Origin: Candidatus Dadabacteria bacterium
GTDB lineage: Bacteria > Desulfobacterota_D > UBA1144 > Nemesobacterales > Nemesobacteraceae
NCBI GenBank assembly: GCA_022822065.1
Contig: JAJECI010000008.1
Span: 53,254 to 117,253 of the forward strand
Direction of reading: 5' to 3'
Length of the DNA stretch: 64,000 nt
The notes under the pieces: generated by a model
The model's database searches: none
What the model saw: only the letters and a program-made list of their open reading frames with translations
Told to the model about the DNA's origin: nothing
In this document: one piece after another, positions 35,753 through 44,916 of the stretch
How the letters are laid out: every line of letters starts with the position of its first letter
Position numbering within the stretch: the stretch's first letter is position 1
Program-made: the position numbers and the translations under genes

Positions 35753-38002
35753 ATGCTTTCAAAACTTTGGAACCGAATTTCTACGCAGATTTCTACGCAA
35801 CTCTACATAAGTTACGGAGGTGCCGTAGTACTCATCATCATCATCAGTCTGATTGCCCTTTTCTTTCTTAGCCACATTGGTAGAGTTCAGCAAACTGTTA
35901 ACGAAAAGAATATACCGGAGATGACATCGGCGTTTGCAATCGCCCAGCAGACAGCCATGCTCGTCGCCGCCGCCCCCCGACTTACCTCAAGTACGCCTGA
36001 GCAGTTCAGGACCGTAGCCGGGACGATTGGTCTGCAGATGAATGCATTTGAAAAACGACTCTCAGTAATGATGGAAAATCAAGGAGAAAGCGAACAAGCG
36101 CGGCAAATTCAATCTGACGGGGTCGCCATAATCAAGAACATTGAGCGAATCAAATCACTTGTCAAGGAACGTTTTGACCTTCGCGAGGGCAGTCTCAATC
36201 TAAGAGACGAGCTTCAGGATATCCAAAGTAAAATAACGCCGATTATGATTAACGAAATCGACGATCAGATGTTCTATGTAATGACCGGCCATCGGTCTCT
36301 TGATGGAGTACAGTCACCTCGCCCGGTTCATTTCTCCGAATCGGAATTCCTGATCTATCGTCGCCTGTTTGAACTCCGCGAAGCGGCTGCAGTCGCCGTA
36401 CAGTTGCTTTCAACTGCATCTATAGTGACTGATCCGGCTATGCTGCAGCCATTGCGAGAACGGTTTGAAGCCACTGCCGGTAGTATCAGCCGGTCGCTTG
36501 ATGCGCTTGAGGAACACGAACACGAGGGAGACAACCCTAACCATAGCCAATCGCCTGATGCCATTGAGAACAGCGCCCTTCACCATCGACTGACCTGGAT
36601 TTTCGAAGATCTGATCTCATTCGGCAGAAGGGAAAACAACGGATTCGACCTGCGCGACCGGGAACTTGCAGTTGATAACGAATTATCCGTCTTGCTTCTT
36701 GAGAATCAAACTTTAGGAATTGACATCGTAGCGCGGGTAGAGAGTGTTGTAAATGATTCAAGCTTGGCTGCAGGGGAGATGACGAGCAAAGCGGCTGCAG
36801 TAACTGCTACCAGCACGAGGCTGCTGCTGGCTTTCAATATTGTTAGTATAAGTGGTGCGGTCTTGTTGGGATGGCTGCTTGTACAACGTCGTCTGATCCG
36901 GCGTCTGGAGCGGATATCGAGCCAAATGCAGGAAATGGCTGACGGCAATCTGGAAATAGCCGTCGACACCAGAGGTAATGACGAAATCGCGCAATTAGCC
37001 AACGCGCTCGAGGTGTTTCGAAATAACGCGCTGGAGGTACAGCGCCTTAATCTTGTAGAAACGCTTGCTAACCAACTGCAAGAAAAGAACGAGGAACTAG
37101 CGCATACTAATGAAGCATTGAAACAGGCGCAGGACCAGATCGTGATGCGAGAGAAGCTTGCCGCGCTTGGCCAGTTGACAGCGGGGGTTGCGCACGAAAT
37201 CAAAAATCCAATGAACTTTATCATGAACTTCTCAGAGGTTTCGCAAGAGTTGTTGGAAGAACTGCTGGAAGAGGTGGACAAAATCAAGGTTGGCGGGGAC
37301 ACGGAAGAGGAATACGATCCAGAGATAGTAGATGAAGTAGTCGAGGATTTGACAGGGAATTTGAAGCGCATTCACGAGCACGGAACTCGTGCGAACCGAA
37401 TTATAACAGACATGCTCAAGATGGGTCGTGGCGGGGGGGAATGGCAACCGACCGACCTAAACGTATTGCTTAACGAGCACGCGTTGCTTGCGTTCCACAG
37501 TGCCCGCGCCACCGACAGTGAATTCCAGCTGGAAATTCAGGAAGACTACTCGTCAGACATAGGCGAGATCACGGTACAACCGCAAGACATTGGCCGGGTT
37601 TTCCTAAACCTGGTAACTAATGCCTGCTATGCAACGGACGAGAGACGAAAGTCGGATTCGGATAAGGATTATCAGCCGACGCTCAAGTTGAGTACGCTGC
37701 TTGTTGATGACCATATTGAGATACATGTTCGCGACAATGGAACCGGTATTCCCGAATCCGCAATAGAGCGTATCTTCAATCCGTTCTATACAACGAAGCC
37801 TACGGATCAGGGCACAGGCCTGGGATTATCGCTGTCAAACGACATCGTAAGACAGCACGGTGGCGAGTTTCGGGTAGAAACAAAGGAAGGCGAGTATACA
37901 GATATGATTGTCGTCTTGCCGCTTGACCCTGTAGCTAACCAGGTAATTGATACTCCAGAAGAAGCGACTGAGGGCGAGGATTCGGCAACCGCTTCCTCGT
38001 AA
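35753..38002 (+). CDS. Membrane sensor histidine kinase
   Basis: 749 residues. Transmembrane helix 1 at about 20-45, a large helical periplasmic region to ~350, helix 2 at about 354-378, HAMP domain, coiled coil, then HisKA with the phosphorylated His481 in GVAHEIKNPMNF, and a HATPase with N-box FLNLVTNACYA and G boxes DNGTGIPE and GTGLGLS. It may be triggered by the binding protein encoded just upstream and phosphorylate the receiver of the PP2C regulator. The two start-proximal repeats STQISTQ are a minor oddity. Confidence 0.93.
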   Translation: MLSKLWNRISTQISTQLYISYGGAVVLIIIISLIALFFLSHIGRVQQTVNEKNIPEMTSAFAIAQQTAMLVAAAPRLTSSTPEQFRTVAGTIGLQMNAFEKRLSVMMENQGESEQARQIQSDGVAIIKNIERIKSLVKERFDLREGSLNLRDELQDIQSKITPIMINEIDDQMFYVMTGHRSLDGVQSPRPVHFSESEFLIYRRLFELREAAAVAVQLLSTASIVTDPAMLQPLRERFEATAGSISRSLDALEEHEHEGDNPNHSQSPDAIENSALHHRLTWIFEDLISFGRRENNGFDLRDRELAVDNELSVLLLENQTLGIDIVARVESVVNDSSLAAGEMTSKAAAVTATSTRLLLAFNIVSISGAVLLGWLLVQRRLIRRLERISSQMQEMADGNLEIAVDTRGNDEIAQLANALEVFRNNALEVQRLNLVETLANQLQEKNEELAHTNEALKQAQDQIVMREKLAALGQLTAGVAHEIKNPMNFIMNFSEVSQELLEELLEEVDKIKVGGDTEEEYDPEIVDEVVEDLTGNLKRIHEHGTRANRIITDMLKMGRGGGEWQPTDLNVLLNEHALLAFHSARATDSEFQLEIQEDYSSDIGEITVQPQDIGRVFLNLVTNACYATDERRKSDSDKDYQPTLKLSTLLVDDHIEIHVRDNGTGIPESAIERIFNPFYTTKPTDQGTGLGLSLSNDIVRQHGGEFRVETKEGEYTDMIVVLPLDPVANQVIDTPEEATEGEDSATASS

Positions 38003-38008
38003 CGCGTT

Positions 38009-38368
38009 TTAACCCGCTATTGTAGCTATGGCGTCAGAACGAGATTCCAGCACGTTAATGATTTTGTCAAAACCCGCGATCTCGAAAATTTCTTTTATGG
38101 GATCAGGCAGGGAACACAGTATGAATTTCGTCTTTCTGCCCTGAAGTGTTTTTGCGACAAGCAGAATTGAACGCAATCCCGCGCTACTTATGTAGGACAG
38201 CTTTTCAAGATCCAGAACTACGGGATTGTCAGAACCGCTAATTTCCTTGTCCAAGTTTTCGTGGAATTCCTGCGCGTTCATGCCATCAATTCGGCCGGCT
38301 ACGCTTATTATCAGGACTCCTTCACTCTGATCAGCCTGCAATTCAAGTTGGTTGTTTTGAGTACTCAT
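38009..38368 (-). CDS. STAS-domain anti-sigma-factor antagonist (RsbV-like)
   Basis: About 119 residues, a single STAS domain with the phosphorylatable serine region LSYISSAGLRSILL (Ser61/62). It would be phosphorylated by the RsbW-like kinase and dephosphorylated by the PP2C regulator. ATG at 38368 is used since GGTGGAG lies before it; an earlier start at 38407 would add 13 residues. It faces the histidine kinase gene tail to tail with 6 bases between. Confidence 0.88.
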   Translation of the reverse strand: MSTQNNQLELQADQSEGVLIISVAGRIDGMNAQEFHENLDKEISGSDNPVVLDLEKLSYISSAGLRSILLVAKTLQGRKTKFILCSLPDPIKEIFEIAGFDKIINVLESRSDAIATIAG

Positions 38369-38807
38369 TCTCCACCAATAGCAATCTATCCGACTATAGC
38401 CCGACAATCAAGATGGAACTTTCATGTCGCAACGGAGTAGACAATACCGGAATATTTAAGGGAACGCAACCCTGGGAATCCGGGATTGCGCAGTTACCGG
38501 TGCAACCTACCCTTTATCAAGCGGAAAAAGAATTTAATACAGCTTGCCTGATGAAGAGTTATCGAAATTAAATGGCCAACGAAAATTATGGTGGTAGAAG
38601 CCACCTAGGGCTGAACCCAAATTTCGCATTATTTGATCCATAAGCTTATGTGCTTCATCATAATTGCAGATTATAGGTTTAAATGTTTTATTTCTTGAGT
38701 GTACAAAGGTATAATGGGTTATATCACATACTAAAAAATTATCTGAAATTCTTTAGTGATAGTCGCGTTTACTTATATGGGATTGCACAACAGTTTTTAG
38801 GCTTGGA
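38369..38807. other. AT-rich intergenic region
   Basis: About 440 bases with no convincing gene. It contains a perfect TATAAT box at 38710-38715 with a poor -35 (TTTATT) that could serve the small membrane ORF, and a short GGTGG/CCACC hairpin near 38590. Confidence 0.45.
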
Positions 38808-38999
38808 ATGTGGATTATCGGAATATCGTTTTTTTTAGCTGTTATGCTTACTGTCATAAACAGTACAGTGGTCTTTGACCTTATCCCAAATTTGATTCCG
38901 GAATATGCTTATTATACAAAAACGCTCTATGCGGGATTGTCTACTCTGGGGATTACGATAACGCTATTTTTTACTATCGAAAGTATTTTCTACAGGTGA
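38808..38999 (+). CDS. Small membrane protein (63 aa), putative
   Basis: 63 residues with two clear hydrophobic segments (about 3-22 and 39-60) linked by a short polar loop. No known family. The ribosome site is weak (TTGGA just before the ATG), while a TATAAT box lies ~95 bases upstream. It sits between the signalling module and the second RND exporter. The membrane-like composition in AT-rich DNA could arise by chance. Confidence 0.4.
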   Translation: MWIIGISFFLAVMLTVINSTVVFDLIPNLIPEYAYYTKTLYAGLSTLGITITLFFTIESIFYR

Positions 39000-39114
39000 A
39001 ATGAGCGACAGTCAAAATGCATATTTCATGATCAAACTGATTCCAAACGCGCTTAAGTGAAAAGGAAATACCTGATCTGAAACCTACACATATTGCATAA
39101 TTCGGCATGATAGT

Positions 39115-41445
39115 ATGAACTTGGAATCCTGCATCTCGACAATTCTCGCCCGCCGCTGGCTGACCATCTTGATCTCTTTGCTTGTTATGCTGGCCCTTGC
39201 CGCGGGAGCCACACGCTTGATAGTAGTGGATGTGGACTTTCGTAACCACTTTGGTGAATCCGACCCACACCTTATAGCGATGAAACAGCTTGAAGAGACA
39301 TATGCGCTCTCCGATGCTGTATTGGTTGCCATAGCACCGCATGAAGGCACCATTTTCACACGGGAAACGCTTGTTGCCATTGAGGAGCTGACTGAGCAGC
39401 TTTGGCGCACCCCGTACGCCACCCGTGTCGATTCTATTTCAAACTATACGCATAGCGAGGGGTTCGAAGACGAGTTGGTTGTTGAACAGCTTATCGACGA
39501 AGCCAGTTCCCTGAACGATACCGATATACAACGAATCATGGATATCGCGCTCGGCACTGAGGAAGTTGCCGGGCGATTCGTCTCCCGTGACGGACGAGTT
39601 GCAGGTCTGGTCGTCAGTATTACGCTTCCTGGCGAAAATCGGGAATCGGCCAAGCGAGAGGTTACTGACTACCTGTATGAAACTGCTGCCGACGCCCGAG
39701 AGAAATATACATCCATCGACTACCATTTTTTAGGTGGACTCATACTCAATCGTGTCATAGGTGACGCGCTTGACGATGAAACGGCCATCCTCGGGCCCAT
39801 TGCCCTTGGAACCATGCTGCTTGTCGCCTTGGTTCTGATACGTTCGATATGGGGGACACTTGCGATCACGCTGATGATCGCCACCGTCATCCTATCCGCG
39901 CTGGGCTTTGCCGGGTGGACAGGCTTAAAGCTGTTTGGTGAAAGCGGTGCCGCACTGTTTGTACTGATGGCTGTGACCGTCGCTCATTCCGTGCACATTA
40001 TTGAGGGAATGGCTAGGGGTTTACGCCAGGGCATGGCGAGAACAGAGGCGGCAACCTATTCTGTGCGAGTGAACGTGTGGCCTGTTTTCCTTACTTCGTT
40101 CACAACTGCAATCGGATTTCTGAGCCTGAATTTCGTAGATATGCCGCCTTTTCGGGTCATGGGCAACATCGTGGCGTTCGGCTCCATGTGCGCTTTCGCA
40201 TTTTCGGTGACCCTATTGCCCGCATTCCTGTCAGTATTACCTATTCGTCCCCGGAAGATACGCGAGAACAAACAGGACTTTTTCGATCGTCTCGGCCGTT
40301 TTGTCCTCTCCTATCGTACGATCCTTCTGTGCATCTCTGGCATTGTGGGTATCGTTCTGGTTGCCGGCATCTCCAAGATCGAACTTAGGGAGAACTGGCT
40401 TGAGGTTCTTGATGAGAGTTACGAGTTCCGGCGATCCGCGGATTTTCTGAGCGAGAATTTCCCTGGAGTGGAGACCTATGAGTACTCTCTTGATTCCGGC
40501 CGTGAAGGCGCCGTCACGGATATAGAATACCTTAAACAGGTCGAGGCGTTTGCGGATTGGTACCGGGAGCAACCGGAATTTGTCCATATCTTCTCAATTG
40601 CCGACATCATGAAGCGTCTGAACAAGAACCTGCATGGCGATAACCCGGATTACTACGCGCTTCCCGACGATCCCGAACTCGCCGCGCAGTATCTTCTGCT
40701 TTACGAATTCTCTCTTCCGGTAGGCCGCGATCTGAACAATCTGATCGACCATGACCGGAGATCAACACGCGTAACGGTCTCAGTGAAAAGTATGACCACC
40801 AAGGAGAAAATCGATCTCGACGATCGCGCACGCGCATGGCTGCAGCAAAATGCCCCCAGCATGGAAACCGGCGCTACAGGAATTTCGATCGTGGGGTCTC
40901 ATTCGATTCAGAGGAATATTGAAAACATGTTGCAGGGCACTTTTGTGGCGATGGTCATCGTCTCCCTGCTGCTGTTCGCCATATTCAGAAGCATACGCCT
41001 GGGACTGGTCAGCTTGATCCCCAATTTCCTTCCGGCCGCTATGGCCATAGGACTGTGGGGGTACTTGGTGGGAGATGTAGGAGTTCCAGCGGCGGTCGTC
41101 ACCGCTATAGCATTCGGCATCATTGTGGACGACACGATCCATTTCATGACAAAATATACAGATAGCAGAAAGGCAGGAAAACTGCCTTCGGAGTCCGTTC
41201 AAATGGCCTTTCGCTCGGTGGGCAGGGCATTATTTACAACTACCATAGTGTTTGGGCTGGGCTTCATGGTATTTGGAGCATCCGGGGTTGTGGGAAACCA
41301 AGTGCTTGGCCTTTTGGTAGGAATAACTGTAATTATTGCTCTACTGGCAGATTTCTTCTTTCTTCCACCGCTTCTCATGCTGCTTGACGAGACCAAAGAA
41401 ACCAGCGAGCAGATCAGGGAACGATTGAGAGGCTCAACCGCATAG
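39115..41445 (+). CDS. RND-superfamily (MMPL-type) lipid exporter, copy 2
   Basis: 776 residues with the same topology as copy 1 (two blocks of six membrane helices and two periplasmic loops) and the motif GIIVDDTIHFMTKYT. The periplasmic segment FADWYREQPEFVHIF and ELAAQYLLLYEFSLP is nearly superimposable on copy 1 (FAEWYREQPETMHV; ELAAQYLLLYELSLP), proving common descent. It has no LolA-like partner next to it. Such proteins include HpnN (hopanoid) and other lipid exporters. It is convergent with the Rieske oxygenase gene. Confidence 0.92.
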   Translation: MNLESCISTILARRWLTILISLLVMLALAAGATRLIVVDVDFRNHFGESDPHLIAMKQLEETYALSDAVLVAIAPHEGTIFTRETLVAIEELTEQLWRTPYATRVDSISNYTHSEGFEDELVVEQLIDEASSLNDTDIQRIMDIALGTEEVAGRFVSRDGRVAGLVVSITLPGENRESAKREVTDYLYETAADAREKYTSIDYHFLGGLILNRVIGDALDDETAILGPIALGTMLLVALVLIRSIWGTLAITLMIATVILSALGFAGWTGLKLFGESGAALFVLMAVTVAHSVHIIEGMARGLRQGMARTEAATYSVRVNVWPVFLTSFTTAIGFLSLNFVDMPPFRVMGNIVAFGSMCAFAFSVTLLPAFLSVLPIRPRKIRENKQDFFDRLGRFVLSYRTILLCISGIVGIVLVAGISKIELRENWLEVLDESYEFRRSADFLSENFPGVETYEYSLDSGREGAVTDIEYLKQVEAFADWYREQPEFVHIFSIADIMKRLNKNLHGDNPDYYALPDDPELAAQYLLLYEFSLPVGRDLNNLIDHDRRSTRVTVSVKSMTTKEKIDLDDRARAWLQQNAPSMETGATGISIVGSHSIQRNIENMLQGTFVAMVIVSLLLFAIFRSIRLGLVSLIPNFLPAAMAIGLWGYLVGDVGVPAAVVTAIAFGIIVDDTIHFMTKYTDSRKAGKLPSESVQMAFRSVGRALFTTTIVFGLGFMVFGASGVVGNQVLGLLVGITVIIALLADFFFLPPLLMLLDETKETSEQIRERLRGSTA

Positions 41446-41521
41446 ATCGAGAAGATTCCACCGTGCGGCATGGAAAAGCTGAACAGTATGCCGAAATCGG
41501 CATGAACATCCCCGCATCATT

Positions 41522-42565
41522 CTACGGGTTATAATACTGGCCATCCGGATAGAACTGCCTGCAGTAGCGCCGATACTTCCCAATATCGCCGTCAACACTG
41601 CAAAGCCTCGGAAGAGACCGATGCTTTAGATTTCTCCAGATGACGACATCCTGCATGACATCATGCTCCTGGGAGGCAATGATGATCTTGTTCATGAGGC
41701 GGGTCCTGAGTCCCAAGGGAAGGAGTCGCAGCCCGTGGCCCACTCCCTTCGGATCACGAAGTTGCCGCACTTGGCTCACCAACGTCATTTCAATAAATTT
41801 GCCGTCAACCGGTGTCGATAGCACCCACAGGCGGGTGTCCATGTTGATCGAATGTTCGTGAACCTCGACAAGTGAATAGCCAAGCCCGTGTATACTGGCG
41901 ACCGCGGAAACGTCGTACTCGAAAAGCTTGATGCCGGCAACCTTAAGGCCACGTTTGAAGTTAAAGGAGTTTCTGAGAAAGGTGCCGTCAATTGATACCG
42001 AACCGACAATGTTCACACTGTCGTAGTGGTGCACATAATTAAGGTGCGCAACATCCACGGAGTTCTCGGTAGTTTCCTGTGGGTGTCCCGGGAAACTGAG
42101 GTGGCAGAATTCCATCCCGCCCCAGTCGGCATCCGTCGCGGGAAGTTGAGGCAGGTGCCATTGAGGTTCTCGACCGCCGCTGCCCCACCACGCAAAAATG
42201 AGACCCTCAATTTCATGCGTCTCGAACACCTTAAGCTTGGCGGTCTTTGGCGGAGGAGCGAAGGGTGTCGCCACGCATTGACCGCTTACATCAAACTCGA
42301 AACCGTGAAAAGGACATACGAGGCAACCGTTGCGCACCCGCCCTCCTACCTCGGGACCAAGATCGGCTCCAAGATGCGGACAGACCGCCTCAGCAACGCA
42401 AACGTCCCCTTCCCCGTTGCACCAGACAACAATCTGTTCCCCGAGCCAGGTTTTCTTCAGGAGTCCCTTTTTTTTAATCATCTTGCGGCTGGCGACGAAA
42501 TACCAACCTTCCGGAAAAGGGTAAAGCAAGGCTTCATCCTTGCGCACGTTAGGGTTTGGATTCAT
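41522..42565 (-). CDS. Rieske-type non-heme iron oxygenase, KshA/DAF-36-like
   Basis: 347 residues. The N-terminal Rieske domain has the [2Fe-2S] ligands Cys62-x-His64 and Cys84-x-x-His87. The catalytic domain has the mononuclear iron motif ENSVDVAHLNYVH (Asp171, His174, His179) and a C-terminal segment QEHDVMQDVVIWRNLKH. The arrangement is that of 3-ketosteroid 9-alpha-hydroxylase, DAF-36/Neverland cholesterol 7-desaturase and bacterial SdmA-type sterol demethylases. A sterol-like substrate is likely given the neighbours, but the position oxidised is unknown. No dedicated reductase gene is nearby. ATG at 42565. Confidence 0.87.
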   Translation of the reverse strand: MNPNPNVRKDEALLYPFPEGWYFVASRKMIKKKGLLKKTWLGEQIVVWCNGEGDVCVAEAVCPHLGADLGPEVGGRVRNGCLVCPFHGFEFDVSGQCVATPFAPPPKTAKLKVFETHEIEGLIFAWWGSGGREPQWHLPQLPATDADWGGMEFCHLSFPGHPQETTENSVDVAHLNYVHHYDSVNIVGSVSIDGTFLRNSFNFKRGLKVAGIKLFEYDVSAVASIHGLGYSLVEVHEHSINMDTRLWVLSTPVDGKFIEMTLVSQVRQLRDPKGVGHGLRLLPLGLRTRLMNKIIIASQEHDVMQDVVIWRNLKHRSLPRLCSVDGDIGKYRRYCRQFYPDGQYYNP

Positions 42566-43019
42566 TTGCTGTTATCTCCGCTTATCCAGCGTTAAGTACC
42601 AGAAATGCATTAGCTTTGAAAATTATATATATGAATAAAAAGAGTGTAAACATTATAAGCTTCTCTATATGCCTGTGGCGGACGGCAGGATTAATGGACG
42701 TATCTGCTTTGAAATCCCATGGGAGAAGGGCTTGCAAAGCATGGCCTTGGAAGTAAAAGGGCGTAATCAAAGAGAGCTTGGTAAAAAGATGCGGATCTTC
42801 CCATTGTCCGATATCGCTTCGGAATTCTCCTCAAGCACTGAGTCGCGCGCTTCCCGCAGAAACCGGTTGAAAAGCTTGCAAAAAACTGGCTGGTCGGTAC
42901 TGTTTTTGGATAAAGTCTCTGAGCAAGTAATAGAAGGTAGGTAGAAACACATCTCGCAACTCCGCAAATTATCGAATGGACTGAAGGCTGCGTACAGGGG
43001 GACGAACATCGCCCGCCGC
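42566..43019. other. Region between Rieske gene and methyltransferase B
   Basis: 454 bases. It holds the Rieske promoter (42622-42650). An open frame at 42669-42944 (plus, 91 codons) is unsupported by a family or a clear ribosome site. The frame of methyltransferase B stays open upstream from 43020 back to a stop at 42942. Confidence 0.5.
42622..42650 (-). promoter_or_regulatory. Sigma-70 promoter of the Rieske oxygenase gene
   Basis: Minus strand TTTACA, 17 bases, TATAAT: near-perfect boxes and spacing, ending ~57 bases before the ATG at 42565. It lacks the ACCAGATTTGA motif found at the P450 and LolA-like promoters. Confidence 0.65.
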
Positions 43020-43994
43020 GTGCAATACTTCAATGGATGGACAGACAGAGTATCCGCGGAGAATACCGGTGGGGCGAGCTACGACCACACCCAGACCGTC
43101 AAGGAATACTACGACCTTTGCAGCGAGTTCATGGTGTTCGGCTGGGGCGAATCCCTTCACTTCGCGCCTCTGTCGCCCCGCGAGAGCGTGGAGGACTCCA
43201 AGATCCGGCATCAGCGGCTGATGATTTCCAAATTGGAGTTGCGCGAGGGCATGACGGTGGTCGATATCGGTTGCGGGATCGGCGGCCCGATGCGCCGCGT
43301 CGTCCGCGAGGGCGGAGTCAGGGTCCTCGGGGTCAACAACAATGAAATCCAGCTTGACAAGGCGAAATCGCTGAACGCCGAGGCAGGGATCGACCACATG
43401 GTCGACTACCTAGTGTGCAGCTTCATGGATATGAGCGCGATTGAAGCCAACTCGTTCGATGCGGGATATGCAATCGAGTCGACCTGCCATGCGCCGGACA
43501 AGGAGCGTGCGTTCGCAGAGATATTTCGTGTGCTCAAGCCGGGAGCCCTGTTCTGGGGCCAGGAGATGTGCATGACGGAAAAGTTCGACCCCGACAGCAG
43601 CCGTCACCAGACCGTCAGGGATGAGCTCATGCTAGGAATCGCTCTCAAGGATATCGCGACGACGGGCGAGGTGAACCAGGCGCTTGAGACCGCGGGATTC
43701 CAGGTTATAGAGGGGATAGACCGGGGGGTCGTCGAGGAGAACGATTCTGCCACGCCGTGGTATCAACCCATGGAGAACCGGAACGGAACGCTGAACAACC
43801 CTCTGTTCAGGACTCGGGTGGGCCACAAGATATTCAACTGGGGATCCAGGCTAGCCGAGGTGCTGGGGGTGTTCCCTAAAGGTTCCACGGAAGTCGTGAG
43901 GCTGATGAATCGGACCGCCAATGCCTACATCGCGGGCGGCAGGACCGGAATCTTCACGCCGCTATATTGTTTTCTGGCGCGCAAACCCCTTTAG
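43020..43994 (+). CDS. Sterol C-24 methyltransferase-like protein (Erg6/SMT family), copy B
   Basis: 324 residues from a GTG start. Erg6-type landmarks: YFNGWTDR near the N-terminus, region [12 protein letters not shown] (residues 38-48), SAM motif VDIGCGIGG (81-89), region [12 protein letters not shown] (152-160), region [10 protein letters not shown] (246-253), C-terminus [13 protein letters not shown]. It is clearly a distant paralogue of copy A. The yeast aromatic motif Tyr-Glu-Tyr is Met-Val-Phe here. Compared with Erg6 the N-terminus looks short; the frame remains open and protein-like (GLKAAYRGTNIARR) for 26 codons upstream but lacks an ATG, so the true start is uncertain. Its last 4 bases overlap the end of the convergent GST gene. 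Confidence 0.87.
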   Translation: MQYFNGWTDRVSAENTGGASYDHTQTVKEYYDLCSEFMVFGWGESLHFAPLSPRESVEDSKIRHQRLMISKLELREGMTVVDIGCGIGGPMRRVVREGGVRVLGVNNNEIQLDKAKSLNAEAGIDHMVDYLVCSFMDMSAIEANSFDAGYAIESTCHAPDKERAFAEIFRVLKPGALFWGQEMCMTEKFDPDSSRHQTVRDELMLGIALKDIATTGEVNQALETAGFQVIEGIDRGVVEENDSATPWYQPMENRNGTLNNPLFRTRVGHKIFNWGSRLAEVLGVFPKGSTEVVRLMNRTANAYIAGGRTGIFTPLYCFLARKPL

Positions 43995-44659
43995 GAAAGC
44001 AGTTTCTGAATCCTCTTTATTCTCTCTTGTTCCGTTTCCTTTTCCTCCGGGCTTGGAGGAATTCCGTTTCCTCTTATCACGCCAGGCCTTTCACCGACTT
44101 CGGCATGCCACCTAGTAAGATTTGGAAAAACCCCGAGATCCAGTTCCGCCCAATCGTAGGCGTTTATCCAGGGCCACGTTGCTATGTCGGCAATTGAATA
44201 CTCTCCGGCAAGATACTCCACCCTTGAGAGTCTTTCGTCGAGTACCGAGTAAAGCCTTTTCGTTTCCTCGGTGTATCTCTTTATGGCGTAAGGGATTTTT
44301 TCCGGGGCGTACTTTAAAAAAACGTTAAGCTGTCCCTGCATGGGCCCTACAGCCGACATCTGGAACATGAGCCACTGGATACACGCTGTTCTGCGTCCAT
44401 CCCCTATCGGCGGAAGAAAGCTTCCGAACTTGTCGGCAAGATATATGAGTATGGCCCCTGACTCAAAAACCGCCGTGCCGTCATCATTGTCAACTATCGC
44501 GGGTATTCTCCCGTTCGGATTTATCTCGAGAAACCAAGGCTCCTTGTGTTCAAGCTCAGAGAGGTTAAGCGCGTGGACCCTGTAGGCGGCTCCCAGTTCT
44601 TCAAGCATTATTGAAACCTTCTTGCCGTTCGGCGTGGCCGCAGTGTAAAGATCGATCAT
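43991..44659 (-). CDS. Glutathione S-transferase (Ure2p/YfcG-like)
   Basis: 222 residues: N-terminal thioredoxin fold ([20 protein letters not shown], with the TPNGKK motif of nu-class YfcG-type GSTs), the [11 protein letters not shown] cis-Pro loop and [12 protein letters not shown] glutathione gamma-Glu site, then an all-helical domain. Nu-class enzymes are disulphide reductases rather than conjugating enzymes. It runs convergent to methyltransferase B with overlapping ends and seems to mark the return to backbone genes. Confidence 0.92.
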   Translation of the reverse strand: MIDLYTAATPNGKKVSIMLEELGAAYRVHALNLSELEHKEPWFLEINPNGRIPAIVDNDDGTAVFESGAILIYLADKFGSFLPPIGDGRRTACIQWLMFQMSAVGPMQGQLNVFLKYAPEKIPYAIKRYTEETKRLYSVLDERLSRVEYLAGEYSIADIATWPWINAYDWAELDLGVFPNLTRWHAEVGERPGVIRGNGIPPSPEEKETEQERIKRIQKLLS

Positions 44660-44916
44660 TGGTTACCCCGGTTTATAAATAGTTTTCGGGCGTTTAGCTG
44701 GCTGATAATCCGAGCAAAAAGCGTGAACTCCATGCAAAAAATTCCAGGTTCCCTGCGCTCTTTGTTCCCTGAATTGAATTCCCTTTTTTCAGAAAGCTTC
44801 GTGAAAGATCCCCGCTAGAAACCTGTAGAGCTTTAAGGGTTATTTCTGATAAGATAATACCATTAAAATCGAACAGTAAAGACAACGGCGAAACAGGCAA
44901 GGAGGTTAAGAACGAA

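Noticed and set aside
42669..42944. 91-codon ORF upstream of methyltransferase B
   Set aside because: No clear ribosome site, no family resemblance, and it overlaps an equally long ORF on the other strand.
20401..43994. Squalene epoxidase, oxidosqualene cyclase or squalene-hopene cyclase
   Set aside because: Looked for in the island and flanks; no protein with the QW repeats or DCTAE/DxDD motifs is present.
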